Made by a program: the position numbers and the translations under genes. The notes under the pieces were generated by a model. The model did not search any database. It saw nothing but the letters and a program-made list of their open reading frames with translations, and was not told where the DNA came from. Shown here in pieces: positions 8,433 through 15,165 of a stretch of DNA of 20,273 nt (position 1 is its first letter; the number at the start of each line of letters is the position of its first letter). The DNA comes from a virus: the IMG/VR virus record IMGVR_UViG_3300042542_005395, positions 1 to 20,273 of that record; one strand, 5' to 3'.

Positions 8433-9371
8433 ATGAAAAAATTAAGATATGTATGTGCTCAACCTGCTACTGATTATTATAAGTGGCAGGTTGAAGTCCT
8501 CATAAACAACTTCACATCAATGGGTATAAACCCAAATGATATGGATATAGTTTGTTGGAAAGTTAATGGAGTTATTCCTGATGATTGGATTAAACTTGCC
8601 AATTCCTATCCAGCAAGATTCTTCTTCTACGATGATACAAGAGAGAATAAACACTATATCTCTTCTATTCGTCCAAACATTCTAAAACAACACTTTCAAG
8701 CACATTCTTATTTAGAAAGTGATGCAATATTCTATCACGATTGTGATATACTCTTTACCAAGAATCCTATTTTTTGGATTACCGATGAGATGTTAGAAGA
8801 TGATAATTGGTATGGTTCAGATACTCGTTGGTATATCTCACACGATTACATTATCGGTAAAGGTGAAGATGTGTTACATGAGATGTGTAACATTATGGAA
8901 ATTCCGAAACAATTAGTAAAAGAAAACGAACATAATTGTATCGGTGCACAATACCTGATGAAAGGATTATCCTATGAGTATTGGGATTGGGTAGAACAAA
9001 AATGTGATAGAATGTTTAAGGAGATTACCGAATTAAACAATAAAAAGAAATTAGAAAACCCTTCATACCACGAACTACAAATATGGTGTTCTGATATGTG
9101 GGCTGTATTGTGGAAAGGTTGGTTGATGGGATACAAAACTATAACTCATCCTAACTTTGATTTTAGTTGGGGTACATCATCTGAAACAGAATACCACAAA
9201 TTAAACATCATGCATAATGCAGGTGTAACTAATAGTTCATCAGGATTATTTTACAAATCAAGTTATATAAATCAATTACCTTACAACTCACCAGAACCAA
9301 ACAAAGGTACTGCATCTTGGTGGTATTGGGATTGGGTAACAAGAACTGGTAAAAGATCATGTCTGAAATAA
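8433..9371 (+). CDS. GT-A-type glycosyltransferase, possible protein O-glycosyltransferase
   Basis: A 312-aa protein. Residues 95-108 read ESDAIFYHDCDILF, a hydrophobic strand ending in a D-C-D (103-105) metal/nucleotide-sugar motif typical of GT-A glycosyltransferases. Residues 260-264 (MHNAG) resemble the C-terminal His-x-x-Gly metal ligand region of GT8-like enzymes. The layout recalls the hydroxyproline/serine protein glycosyltransferase group of eukaryotes (HPAT/SERGT-like) more than lipopolysaccharide transferases, but that is an impression by eye. Many Trp and Tyr occur in the C-terminal half. There is no signal peptide or membrane anchor, so it should act in the cytoplasm during assembly. 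It lies 15 nt after the Thr-rich stalk gene and overlaps the next gene by 13 nt, so the three enzymes are probably co-translated. Confidence 0.7.
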   Translation: MKKLRYVCAQPATDYYKWQVEVLINNFTSMGINPNDMDIVCWKVNGVIPDDWIKLANSYPARFFFYDDTRENKHYISSIRPNILKQHFQAHSYLESDAIFYHDCDILFTKNPIFWITDEMLEDDNWYGSDTRWYISHDYIIGKGEDVLHEMCNIMEIPKQLVKENEHNCIGAQYLMKGLSYEYWDWVEQKCDRMFKEITELNNKKKLENPSYHELQIWCSDMWAVLWKGWLMGYKTITHPNFDFSWGTSSETEYHKLNIMHNAGVTNSSSGLFYKSSYINQLPYNSPEPNKGTASWWYWDWVTRTGKRSCLK

Positions 9372-9886
9372 AATCAAAAATAGTACATAGTGAAAATCCA
9401 ATAGAACATTGGAGTGATATATCAAATGTTCAGGGTAAAATTGTAATGGATTTAGGATGTGGTTGGTTGTTTCAAGACCACGAATCAACACCTGAATATT
9501 TTATTAATAGAGGTGCAGAATTACTAATTGGAGTAGAGGCAGCATGTGGTGAAATAGAAAAACTAAAAGAACTATTCCCTACTCATACTTTTGTTTGTAA
9601 AACTATTTTATCAACTGATGATTTAATCCAACTTTTTACTGAATACAAACCACAAGTAATAAAGATGGATATAGAAGGTTACGAAAGTGTAATAGAAAAT
9701 ATGGATGCATCACACTGGGAATCTATTGAAGAGATAGGTGTAGAGTATCATAACCCTACTTGTAAATCTATATTAGAAACTAAATTAGTAGAATTTGGAT
9801 TTGAAATAACAAATCTAAATCAGTTTGGTTGGTTTTGTACCGATACAAACATCATGGGAATATTACACGCAAAAAGAAAAATATGA
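9359..9886 (+). CDS. FkbM-family SAM-dependent methyltransferase
   Basis: A 175-aa Rossmann-type methyltransferase. Motif I is KIVMDLGCG (residues 27-35, SAM-binding Gly-rich loop). The acidic end of the next strand is probably E60 (LLIGVEA), and IKMDIEGYE (residues 101-109) is the signature post-core strand of the FkbM family (usual form hKhDhEG.E). FkbM enzymes O-methylate sugars, and in phage and surface-polysaccharide loci they often accompany glycosyltransferases. The protein is shorter than many FkbM members (about 200-270 aa), lacking N-terminal additions. It overlaps the upstream glycosyltransferase by 13 nt and the downstream one by 4 nt (ATGA), which argues that the three act as one unit, capping or modifying a glycan. 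Confidence 0.85.
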   Translation: MSEIKSKIVHSENPIEHWSDISNVQGKIVMDLGCGWLFQDHESTPEYFINRGAELLIGVEAACGEIEKLKELFPTHTFVCKTILSTDDLIQLFTEYKPQVIKMDIEGYESVIENMDASHWESIEEIGVEYHNPTCKSILETKLVEFGFEITNLNQFGWFCTDTNIMGILHAKRKI

Positions 9887-10734
9887 ATATAACAAAAGCA
9901 ACTTATGGTGGAGTAGATTGTCTCCAACAAGTAAAATCAAAAGTAAAGGGTGAAACTTTGATTCTCCGTGTAGATAATAATATAATCGGTGATACACAAC
10001 CTGGAGTAGTAAAGTTCCTAGAAATAGAAATAAATGGGGAATTACATAGTATTAGAGAAGGTCATACTTTTACCTATCCAAAATCTCAACATAATAAGTT
10101 AGGTGTTTGGTATTCTAATGATACAACTAATCATCCGGCAGTGATAGAATCTCTAAAATCTATAAAACTTGCTGCAGAAGGAAAGGCAGATATAGTAACT
10201 TGTGTATGGAATCACTTACCTGATAATCCATTCCACGAGGTAATATCTTGGAATCGTTCATCTTCACACCTGAATCAACTACTACAAATCTTACAATGTA
10301 TCTATGTTGCAAAGACAATCGGTAAGTACGAATATGTATCATTCTTGGAACATGATGTTCTATATCCAGTAGGGTATTTTGATTACGAAGATTTCGGTGG
10401 AGGTATTCTAACTAACATGAATTATGGTGGAATCAATAAGACTGGATGGCAATATAGAGGTCAGGATGATGAACCCATGCATCAGATGACAATGAGAGTA
10501 GAAGATGCATTAGAACATTTTCATTCTATTCTTGGTAATGCATTGGTGACAAATAGTGGTATGATTGAATCACAAAGAATGACAAGAAATCAATGGAGAT
10601 GTGAGAACGAAAGTATTCACATCAATCATGGTTCTCACTTTACATCCCATTTCAGTATATACCGAAAAGATAATGTATACTCAACACATTCGTATTGGGG
10701 TGATTATACAAACTACCTTCACCTATTTAGATAA
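9883..10734 (+). CDS. Putative second glycosyltransferase with N-terminal beta domain
   Basis: I chose ATG 9883 (283 aa) because it forms an ATGA overlap with the preceding stop; an upstream in-frame ATG at 9829 would add 18 residues translated from inside the methyltransferase gene. Residues 1-75 look like a small beta domain (KATYGGVDCLQQV..., LILRVDNNIIGDTQPGVVKFLEIEING), resembling the DUF3395-type fold. Residues 103-165 contain ADIVTCVWNH and EYVSFLEHDVLYP, where E156-H157-D158 occupies the place of the DxD motif of GT-A enzymes. NHGSHFTSHFS (residues 248-258) adds further His candidates for metal binding. No membrane segment is seen. It is most likely a glycosyltransferase acting with the two upstream genes; sugar and acceptor cannot be told from sequence. 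Confidence 0.55.
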   Translation: MNITKATYGGVDCLQQVKSKVKGETLILRVDNNIIGDTQPGVVKFLEIEINGELHSIREGHTFTYPKSQHNKLGVWYSNDTTNHPAVIESLKSIKLAAEGKADIVTCVWNHLPDNPFHEVISWNRSSSHLNQLLQILQCIYVAKTIGKYEYVSFLEHDVLYPVGYFDYEDFGGGILTNMNYGGINKTGWQYRGQDDEPMHQMTMRVEDALEHFHSILGNALVTNSGMIESQRMTRNQWRCENESIHINHGSHFTSHFSIYRKDNVYSTHSYWGDYTNYLHLFR

Positions 10735-10740
10735 TCATTT

Positions 10741-10757
10741 TTGTTAAATAAGAAAGA
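10741..10757 (+). promoter_or_regulatory. 17-nt translation-leader repeat, copy 1
   Basis: The leader TTGTTAAATAAGAAAGA is repeated exactly at 13230-13246. Copy 1 lies 5 nt before the ATG of the 49-aa gene, and copy 2 lies 2 nt before the ATG of the protease gene. Both are A-rich and lack a Shine-Dalgarno, as expected for efficient initiation in Bacteroidota. The exact conservation over 17 nt suggests a functional or duplicated initiation leader. Confidence 0.6.
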
Positions 10758-10762
10758 CGATT

Positions 10763-10912
10763 ATGATTTCACAAGTATTGAATATATTAGCTGCAGATGA
10801 TTTTTATGGAGTTTCTGAAAATGTAGAAATCGCAAAGGGTAAATACGAGATAGTACACACATGGAAAAATGTGTGGTATAAAATAAAGAGACATTACTAC
10901 TATGGCAGATGA
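10763..10912 (+). CDS. Small unknown protein (49 aa) upstream of the tape measure
   Basis: An ATG at 10763 opens a 49-codon frame reading MISQVLNILAADDFYGVSEN, continuing through an acidic/basic middle to a C-terminus rich in Tyr, Trp and Lys (WKNVWYKIKRHYYYGR). It fills an otherwise empty 167-nt gap between the second glycosyltransferase and the tape measure gene, is preceded by the 17-nt leader repeat shared with the protease gene, and overlaps the tape measure start by 11 nt. I do not recognise it. In many siphophages this position is held by tail-assembly chaperones, but those are longer and use a frameshift, which I do not see here. Confidence 0.6.
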   Translation: MISQVLNILAADDFYGVSENVEIAKGKYEIVHTWKNVWYKIKRHYYYGR

Positions 10913-13217
10913 AAGAATAGAAATTGAAACCAATATAGATGTAACCCCTTCTATTGCTGCATTAAAACAGTTGAAAAAACAATTAAGAGAAACAACTGAC
11001 CCTGCTGAGTTTAGAAGATTACAACAACAAATAGATGATACACAAGAGGCAATCAATGCAGCAAAAGCAGGTGCTGGAAACTTTGCAGATGTTCTTGGTA
11101 ATCTACCTGGTCCTATTGGTGCAATTGCTGGTCAAACAAGTGGTTTGGTTGGTTCCTTAAAACAATTCGGACAAATCAAATTAACTGATATACGAGGTTC
11201 TTTTGTAGAATTAGGTAATGATTTAACTGATGTTGCAAAAGGATTTGCAAACATGACTGGTATTACAAAAGTATATACCGTATTAAATCAGGCATTGGCT
11301 CGTTCATTCGTAGCAGTAGGTGTTGGTGAAACTGCAGCTGCATCAGGTGCAAGAGCATTTGCTGCAGCATTAACTGCAACTGGTATTGGTGCGATTGTAG
11401 TTGCATTAGGTTTGTTAATTGCAAATTGGGATAAAGTAAAAGATGCAATCATGGGTGCTACTTTAGAAAGTAAAACCTATGAAGAAGCACAAGCAGATGT
11501 AACCAAGGCATTAGCAGATTTTAATAAAAAATTATTTGATGTAAATAATGCATTCAAACAAGCCAAAGATGGTACTATATCAAAGGATGAGGCACTTAAA
11601 AAGTATAACGAAACTCTTGGTTCTACCGTTGGTTTTGCAGGTTCATTAGAACAAGCAGAAGCATTACTTGCAGCAAATACAAAGTTTGTAATTGAAGGTA
11701 TTAAATTACGAACTCAGGCAAATGTGTTTTATGCTAAATCTGCAGAGGCAGCTGCAAAGGCAGTTAGTGGTGAAGATTTAGACCCTGATACTTGGCAAAC
11801 CATTGGTAATTACATTCTATCAGGTGGTCAGTATGCAGCATTTGCATCCAATCAAATTGGAAGTTATGCTTCAAACTTAACTGAAACACAAAAAGAAGCA
11901 GAGAAATTTGCTGCAGAAGGTGATAAACTTACCCAACAAGCAATTGAAAATGATAAGAATCTAAAGAAAGGTTTAGAATCACCACCTGATTATTCTAAAC
12001 AAATAGAAGCAAGAAAGAAAGAATTAGAAGATTTACAAAAGGCAAGAGAAGAAGCTCTACTTGGTGTTATGGATGCACAAGATAGAGAGATTCTTTTAGT
12101 TGAATCAAAATACAAAAAGATAATTGATTTGGCCAAGAAATATGGTCAAGATACAAAAGCATTTGAAGATGCAAGAGAAAAAGAATTAACTGATATAAGA
12201 CAAAAGTATCAGGATAAACAAAATAAAGAATTCTTTGATAAAGAACTAAAACAACTTGATTTAAGAAAATTAAGAGGTGAAATAAAAGAAGATGAATACC
12301 AAAAATCTTTATTAGATATTGCAGTAAAATACAATATACAAAAAGAAGAGGCTGAGGCAAAGTATCAACAATTCTTAACTAATGAACAAAAGAAAGGTGC
12401 AGAAGAAAGAAGACAATTAGCCTTTACTGAATTACAAAATCAAATTGATATATTAGATAGATTAAACGAAGCTATACAAGAAGATTTTGCACAAGATAAT
12501 CTACGATTAGAAGAGAAAAGAACTCTATTACAACAACAAAGAGATTTAGAATTACAAGCAGCAGAAAGTGATGCAGTAAAAAGATTAGAGATTATCAAGA
12601 AATATGCGGATGCAGAAACTGTTATTGAAAAACAACTAACTGATAATAAGAGAGCAGAATTACTTGCAAGAGAAACTGCTCAATTAAACTTTGTATCAGC
12701 AGTTGGTGGAGCAGTTGCAGCACTTGGTGGTTTATTCAAAGAAGGTAGTGCAGCTGCTAAAACTGCTGCACTTGCAGAGATTGCTATTGGTACTGGTGTT
12801 GGTTTCATCAACGCATTAAGAATAGCACAACAATCTGCTCAGGCTGCAGGACCAGGAGCTGCATTTGCATTCCCTATATTCTACGCAACCCAAGTAGCAG
12901 CAATTCTATCTGCAGCATCAAGAGCAAAGGCAATTCTATCCTCTGGTGGTAGAGGTGGTGGAGGAGGTGGAGGTTCCACATCAGGTGGAGGTGCATCACC
13001 ATCAGCATCCGCACCAAGATTTACTGCACCACAAGGAATTGCTACACCACAAATACAAGCAGGAACTGTTGGTTCAACTCCACAATCACAATTGGCACAG
13101 ACAATCGGTATGGCCTCTAATAGACCTATTGTTGCACAAGTGGTATCTACTGCAGTATCTTCACAGCAAGCACTAGATAGAAGGACTAATGGTGCAAGTA
13201 CGTTCGGTGGTGGATAA
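10902..13217 (+). CDS. Tail tape measure protein
   Basis: A 771-aa protein with tape measure architecture. The N-terminal region is helical and charged (residues 1-55). A Gly/Ala-rich stretch leads to a hydrophobic segment at about 152-174 (AFAAALTATGIGAIVVALGL). Long charged coiled-coil regions run from about 365 to 595, followed by a second Ala/Gly-rich hydrophobic zone at 597-680. A poly-Gly linker follows at about 682-695, and the C-terminus is rich in Pro, Ser and Gln. Tape measures set tail length at roughly 1.5 angstrom per residue in siphophages, so a tail of about 115 nm would be expected (family rule, not measured). The hydrophobic zones may insert into the host envelope during DNA ejection. 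It lies downstream of the tail-tip and glycosylation genes rather than before them, which is unusual for siphophage order. Confidence 0.9.
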   Translation: MADERIEIETNIDVTPSIAALKQLKKQLRETTDPAEFRRLQQQIDDTQEAINAAKAGAGNFADVLGNLPGPIGAIAGQTSGLVGSLKQFGQIKLTDIRGSFVELGNDLTDVAKGFANMTGITKVYTVLNQALARSFVAVGVGETAAASGARAFAAALTATGIGAIVVALGLLIANWDKVKDAIMGATLESKTYEEAQADVTKALADFNKKLFDVNNAFKQAKDGTISKDEALKKYNETLGSTVGFAGSLEQAEALLAANTKFVIEGIKLRTQANVFYAKSAEAAAKAVSGEDLDPDTWQTIGNYILSGGQYAAFASNQIGSYASNLTETQKEAEKFAAEGDKLTQQAIENDKNLKKGLESPPDYSKQIEARKKELEDLQKAREEALLGVMDAQDREILLVESKYKKIIDLAKKYGQDTKAFEDAREKELTDIRQKYQDKQNKEFFDKELKQLDLRKLRGEIKEDEYQKSLLDIAVKYNIQKEEAEAKYQQFLTNEQKKGAEERRQLAFTELQNQIDILDRLNEAIQEDFAQDNLRLEEKRTLLQQQRDLELQAAESDAVKRLEIIKKYADAETVIEKQLTDNKRAELLARETAQLNFVSAVGGAVAALGGLFKEGSAAAKTAALAEIAIGTGVGFINALRIAQQSAQAAGPGAAFAFPIFYATQVAAILSAASRAKAILSSGGRGGGGGGGSTSGGGASPSASAPRFTAPQGIATPQIQAGTVGSTPQSQLAQTIGMASNRPIVAQVVSTAVSSQQALDRRTNGASTFGGG

Positions 13218-13229
13218 ACTGAAAATAAA

Positions 13230-13246
13230 TTGTTAAATAAGAAAGA
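13230..13246 (+). promoter_or_regulatory. 17-nt translation-leader repeat, copy 2
   Basis: Exact second copy of TTGTTAAATAAGAAAGA, ending 2 nt before the protease ATG at 13249. See copy 1 at 10741-10757. No promoter-like -7 element is associated with either copy, so a translational role is more likely than a transcriptional one. Confidence 0.6.
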
Positions 13247-13248
13247 TT

Positions 13249-14235
13249 ATGAATTACTTAGAAGAAGATTTACAATTATTTGAACTCGTAGTAGATGCTG
13301 ATGAGGATGGCGTTTTTGCAAATTCGTTCGTGGAAGAACCTGCTATAGAAAGAGATTTCGTATTTTTTAACAAACATAAGGAAGTAACATTCCAAGCAAT
13401 TGATACTGAAAAGAGATTGGTTGCTGGACCACTTTTAATCCCGAATAAGAAGATTATTCGTATGGATGAACAAATGGGTATGTATAATGTTTTCTTCAAA
13501 CCAGAGACAATAGAAACCATTGCTAGAAAGTTCATGAAGAACAAGTATAATGGTGAAGTGACAGTAGAACATGATAAAAAAGTAAATGGTGTATATCTTA
13601 CTGAATCATGGATTATAGAACAAAGTTCAAAAGATAAGAGTAATCTATTTGGATACACATTACCGAAAGGAACTTGGTTCGGTATATATAAGGTAGATAA
13701 TGATAAAGTCTGGGAAGAAGTAAAAGCCGGAAAGTATCGCGGATTTTCGATTGAAGGTATCTTCGAACACAAAGCATCTACAATGAAATCATCACAATTA
13801 TTCAGTAAGGATATAGATGAGTTAAACGAGAACGAAGCAGATGTGATACTATCTATGATAAAAAATCTTGTAAAAAAAGATTTAAGATATAAAAAAAAAG
13901 AACGGATTTTAATGGAATCCTTTTCGGATTATCCTGATGATGTTAAGAACAATGCCAAGAATGTATTGGAATTCGTTGACAGAAATGGATGGGGTTCATG
14001 TGGCACTCCTGTTGGGAAGCAGAGAGCTAACCAATTGTCAAAGGGTGAGCCTATCTCGCTTGATACAATCAAAAGAATGTATTCCTATTTATCAAGACAC
14101 GAAATCGACCTCGAAAATAGTAAAACTTATAGTGATGGATGTGGAAAACTAATGTATGATGCGTGGGGCGGTAAGAGCGGATTATCTTGGAGTAGAAATA
14201 AATTAAGAGAATTGGGAGAATTAGGAGATGAATAG
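13249..14235 (+). CDS. XkdF-like phage head maturation protease with extra C-terminal domain
   Basis: A 328-aa protein. Residues 1-175 match the XkdF/S78-related serine protease family: VEEPAIERDFVFF, TVEHDKKVNGVYLTESWIIEQ (H108 as candidate catalytic His), the PKGTWFGIYKVDNDKVWEEVKAGKYRGFSIEGIF block and S167 in GFSIEG as candidate nucleophile. Such proteases cleave scaffold and capsid proteins during prohead maturation. Residues 226-318 are a separate domain (VLEFVDRNGWGSCGTPVGKQRANQL, ISLDTIKRMYSYLSRHE, YDAWGGKSGLSWSRNKL), a known accessory module in phage head proteins. A Lys/Asp linker encoded partly by an A9 run (13891-13899) joins them. The gene lies after the tape measure, away from the portal, which is an unusual position. 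It overlaps the next gene by 8 nt. Confidence 0.8.
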   Translation: MNYLEEDLQLFELVVDADEDGVFANSFVEEPAIERDFVFFNKHKEVTFQAIDTEKRLVAGPLLIPNKKIIRMDEQMGMYNVFFKPETIETIARKFMKNKYNGEVTVEHDKKVNGVYLTESWIIEQSSKDKSNLFGYTLPKGTWFGIYKVDNDKVWEEVKAGKYRGFSIEGIFEHKASTMKSSQLFSKDIDELNENEADVILSMIKNLVKKDLRYKKKERILMESFSDYPDDVKNNAKNVLEFVDRNGWGSCGTPVGKQRANQLSKGEPISLDTIKRMYSYLSRHEIDLENSKTYSDGCGKLMYDAWGGKSGLSWSRNKLRELGELGDE

Positions 14236-14554
14236 TAATTCAGCACACAAGAAATTAGTAGAACTTGCACCAGTAGTTCCATTCTCTGAATTTGAAAGAG
14301 TTCTAAAAGAAGAAGCAACACCATCTAATCCAGTCAAAGTTGGTTGGATTACAAAAGAAGGAAAGAATAGATACTACTTCATGTATTATATCGATGGCCC
14401 CCTTGGTGATGGAATTAGTGGTGGCACGGACACTAAAGCAGCAGAAGGTATGGTCAATATACCAGTAATAGGGTTAAGAGGAACTTGGAGAACACTCACT
14501 TGGGATACTGTATATAAATTTAGATTCAATAATAAAACTTATAGAGTAGCTTAA
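14228..14554 (+). CDS. Small unknown late protein (108 aa)
   Basis: This protein starts inside the end of the protease gene (8-nt overlap), so it belongs to the late operon. Residues 1-30 are helical (LVELAPVVPFSEFERVLKEEA). The rest is beta-rich (VGWITKEGKNRYYFMYYIDGP and GTWRTLTWDTVYKFRFNNKTYRVA), perhaps a small barrel with a Gly-rich loop (GDGISGGTD) between. I do not recognise the family. Its stop codon overlaps the stop codon of the minus-strand homing-endonuclease-like gene by two bases, as if that element inserted exactly at its 3' end. Virion or assembly roles are possible from context only. Confidence 0.65.
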   Translation: MNSNSAHKKLVELAPVVPFSEFERVLKEEATPSNPVKVGWITKEGKNRYYFMYYIDGPLGDGISGGTDTKAAEGMVNIPVIGLRGTWRTLTWDTVYKFRFNNKTYRVA

Positions 14555-15096
14555 AGTTTAAAGTTTATTACATAACCACCAGTTGTTTTTCGTTGGCCAT
14601 TACAAACCATTGATATTTTACTAGTATCTAATTTAAGATGTAGTGCACATTCATGACCTGAATTGTATTCGCCAACAAAAGTTCCATCTTTTTTGTATAC
14701 TAAAACTTTTTTTCTTTTAAGTTTACCCATTTTACTATAATGTCCTTTTTCTCGTAGGATTTGTACACTTGCTTTACCACCTAAACTACGAATTGATTTT
14801 AGTTGACCTGATTCTACATTTTTCATACCACCTTTTTTACGGCTTTCTTTTGTTGCTATCTTTACAGTCTTGTAATAAGGTTTATTATCTACTTTATATC
14901 CATACTCCTTTTGTAATTCTATTTCTCTATTAGATGCAATCATTATATCAGTATGAGTTTCAAGAATCTCGTATTCAGTATAACCTTGATTTTGAACTCT
15001 TATTTTAGCATCTTCTTCTTCGGTGCATCCAATTTTACCAATCCTTCCATCTTTATGAACGAAGGTTGGTATGTGGTAGATATAGTATTTTTTCAT
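14551..15096 (-). CDS. GIY-YIG-like homing endonuclease with NUMOD1 domain
   Basis: A 181-aa protein on the opposite strand from the late operon. Residues 3-66 look like a divergent GIY-YIG nuclease core: YYIYHI for GIY, RIGKIGC for YIG, an Arg at about 33, and E58 or E60 (NREIELQKEYGY) as candidate metal ligand. The middle is basic with NUMOD3-like SGQLKSIRSLGGKASV. Residues 130-178 form a NUMOD1 helix-turn-helix (VLVYKKDGTFVGEYNSGHECA to NGQRKTTGGYVINF). Free-standing homing endonucleases spread by cutting alleles that lack them. It has its own promoter with a full Bacteroidota consensus (15119-15150), consistent with an independent mobile gene. The C-terminal 50 residues are about 60% identical to those of the gene at 19690-20157. 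Confidence 0.75.
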   Translation of the reverse strand: MKKYYIYHIPTFVHKDGRIGKIGCTEEEDAKIRVQNQGYTEYEILETHTDIMIASNREIELQKEYGYKVDNKPYYKTVKIATKESRKKGGMKNVESGQLKSIRSLGGKASVQILREKGHYSKMGKLKRKKVLVYKKDGTFVGEYNSGHECALHLKLDTSKISMVCNGQRKTTGGYVINFKL

Positions 15097-15118
15097 TTTT
15101 AGGTGTTATTAAGATATA

Positions 15119-15150
15119 CAAATATACGAAATTTATTTCGTAATTCCAAA
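15119..15150 (-). promoter_or_regulatory. Bacteroidota-type promoter with internal dyad, for the minus-strand gene
   Basis: Read on the minus strand this is TTTGG (15150-15146), a 20-nt interval after TTG, then TATATTTG (15126-15119), a perfect TAnnTTTG -7 element. The predicted transcription start is about 15112, 15 nt before the ATG. The spacer contains the perfect inverted repeat TACGAAAT-TT-ATTTCGTA (15125-15142). Related promoters with the same spacing lie at 16282-16313 and 17438-17469. Confidence 0.8.
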
Positions 15151-15165
15151 TTAAACTACAATAAT

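Noticed and set aside
9829-9882. Longer N-terminus for the second glycosyltransferase
   Set aside because: These 18 codons lie inside the methyltransferase gene in another frame; ATG 9883 gives the ATGA overlap typical of coupled genes here.
12946-13176. Frame-shifted + strand frame at the end of the tape measure gene, rich in His, Leu and Val
   Set aside because: It is a shadow of the Gly/Ser/Gln-rich tape measure C-terminus; no slippery site or overlap logic supports it.
13254-13772. 172-codon minus-strand frame under the protease gene
   Set aside because: It lies wholly opposite a well-recognised protease, with low-complexity Ser/Thr-rich composition and no neighbours on that strand.
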